Assembly (NCBI RefSeq): GCF_001305295.1
Contig: NZ_LJSI01000026.1
Span: 62,001-126,000, forward strand
DNA: 64,000 bases
Direction of reading: 5' to 3'
Origin: Neptunomonas antarctica
Lineage (GTDB): Bacteria > Pseudomonadota > Gammaproteobacteria > Pseudomonadales > Balneatricaceae
The notes under the pieces are model-generated. The model saw only the letters and a list, made by a program, of their open reading frames with translations. It did no database searches and was not told where the DNA came from. Each line of letters begins with the position of its first letter. Position 1 is the first letter of the stretch. Positions 63,560-64,000 of this stretch are shown piece after piece. Position numbers and translations under genes: made by a program.

Positions 63560-63954
63560 AAGCCTTTCGGGACCCCTTGTATTTCAATAATCAGATTTTC
63601 CGGCGCACGCACAAATATCTGCTTAACACTAGAATCCGGCACTGTATTCATAGAGTAGTTCAGGTTTAAAGTGGCAATCCTGACCATAACTTCATCAAAG
63701 TCATCACTATAAAAACTGACATGATGCACAATATTTTGCTCGGTTACACCACTCACTTCCGACTGCTGCTGCTCATGGCTTGCGCGGTGTGGAAAAATAT
63801 GAACAACGTCCTTATCCCCTGCGTATAGAAAGTAACCATCAAAGGGAAGACCCGGTCTGGAACCCACCTCGAAGCCTAATAAATCACAGAGAAAGTCTTT
63901 CATTCTCTGCGGGTTTATCGCGCTCAATGAAAGGTGATCAAAACTAACATTCAT
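63556..63954 (-). CDS. VOC-family (glyoxalase/dioxygenase-fold) protein
   Basis: 132 residues from ATG 63954, which has a strong GGAGG seven bases upstream; the frame opens further, to the window end, but those codons are unlikely. One VOC half: SFDHLSLSAINPQRMKDFLCDLLGFEVGSRP (metal His in FDHL), then HHVSFYSDDFDEVM and a terminal IIEIQG (metal Glu). Single-domain members dimerise; some are glyoxalase I, fosfomycin resistance or extradiol dioxygenase relatives. Four-base overlap with the following 2OG oxygenase gene. The upstream promoter lies beyond the edge. Confidence 0.83.
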   Translation of the reverse strand: MNVSFDHLSLSAINPQRMKDFLCDLLGFEVGSRPGLPFDGYFLYAGDKDVVHIFPHRASHEQQQSEVSGVTEQNIVHHVSFYSDDFDEVMVRIATLNLNYSMNTVPDSSVKQIFVRAPENLIIEIQGVPKGL

Positions 63955-64000
63955 ATTTACCTCCGTATCGCAAAAGGCCCATAAGTAATATCGCGGCAAT

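Noticed and set aside
1-64000. tRNA, rRNA, CRISPR array, complete IS element or prophage
   Set aside because: None of the expected signatures (tRNA arm patterns, spaced identical repeats, transposase motifs, terminal inverted repeats, phage structural genes) was seen by eye.

Overview
The window looks like a chromosomal segment of a free-living, probably marine gammaproteobacterium; Oceanospirillales/Pseudomonas-like is my inference. The reasons are the monomeric NADP isocitrate dehydrogenase, the Pseudomonas-type carnitine catabolic genes, a stand-alone CcoG, a fap-like amyloid cluster, a BCCT transporter and a PHA synthase. Gene density is high. I recognised no rRNA, tRNA, CRISPR array or complete insertion sequence. 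The genes at 1 and 63954 lie at the window edges; the first is cut.

Layout. 0-3.4 kb is an accessory strip: a Sel1-repeat protein, a decayed C-terminal piece of an assimilatory nitrate reductase, and two gene-cassette-like units (a lipoprotein and a zinc-ribbon protein) each followed by an attC-like folded site, with no integrase in view. 3.7-14.3 kb is ordinary chromosome: dgkA, a DUF2157/GDYXXLXY membrane pair, mtnK, a TSUP permease, an HxlR/SDR divergent pair, a bicupin, a MocR regulator and ccoG. 14.6-20.5 kb is AT-rich and holds a fap-like functional amyloid locus: a FapF-like outer-membrane pore, a repeat protein with a striking SDx ladder, a periplasmic C39 peptidase, two small secreted proteins carrying double-glycine-like motifs, and an atypical OmpR-type regulator embedded in the locus.

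21-32 kb carries icd, corA, a hemerythrin protein, a SulP transporter facing a small ribbon-helix-helix protein, a PHA synthase, and an H-NOX/histidine-kinase pair for NO sensing. 32-38.3 kb shows gene decay: an antitoxin with a truncated HipA toxin, two LysR remnants (one at 27.6 kb, one at 35.6 kb) and a chimeric remnant, interspersed with intact gamma-butyrobetaine hydroxylase, a GlxA-type regulator and a Kef-type antiporter. 38.5-41.4 kb has a thioesterase, ada and an EamA exporter.

41.7-47.2 kb is a carnitine degradation module (cdhB divergent from cdhR, then cdhC, cdhA and a BCCT transporter). With the gamma-butyrobetaine hydroxylase at 33.2 kb this gives a plausible route gamma-butyrobetaine -> carnitine -> 3-dehydrocarnitine -> betainyl-CoA -> glycine betaine. 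47.2-51.8 kb is an ABC ATPase/FtsX permease/AttH-CrtC operon. 52-56 kb is a vWA protein/sensor kinase/response regulator operon. 56.3-60.6 kb is an NTF2-FAD monooxygenase with a -24/-12 promoter, divergent from its likely sigma-54 activator, with a 38-bp perfect palindrome between them. 60.6-64 kb has a DCC-family gene with a stop at codon 2, an FeS-type photolyase-related protein, and a VOC/2OG-oxygenase pair.
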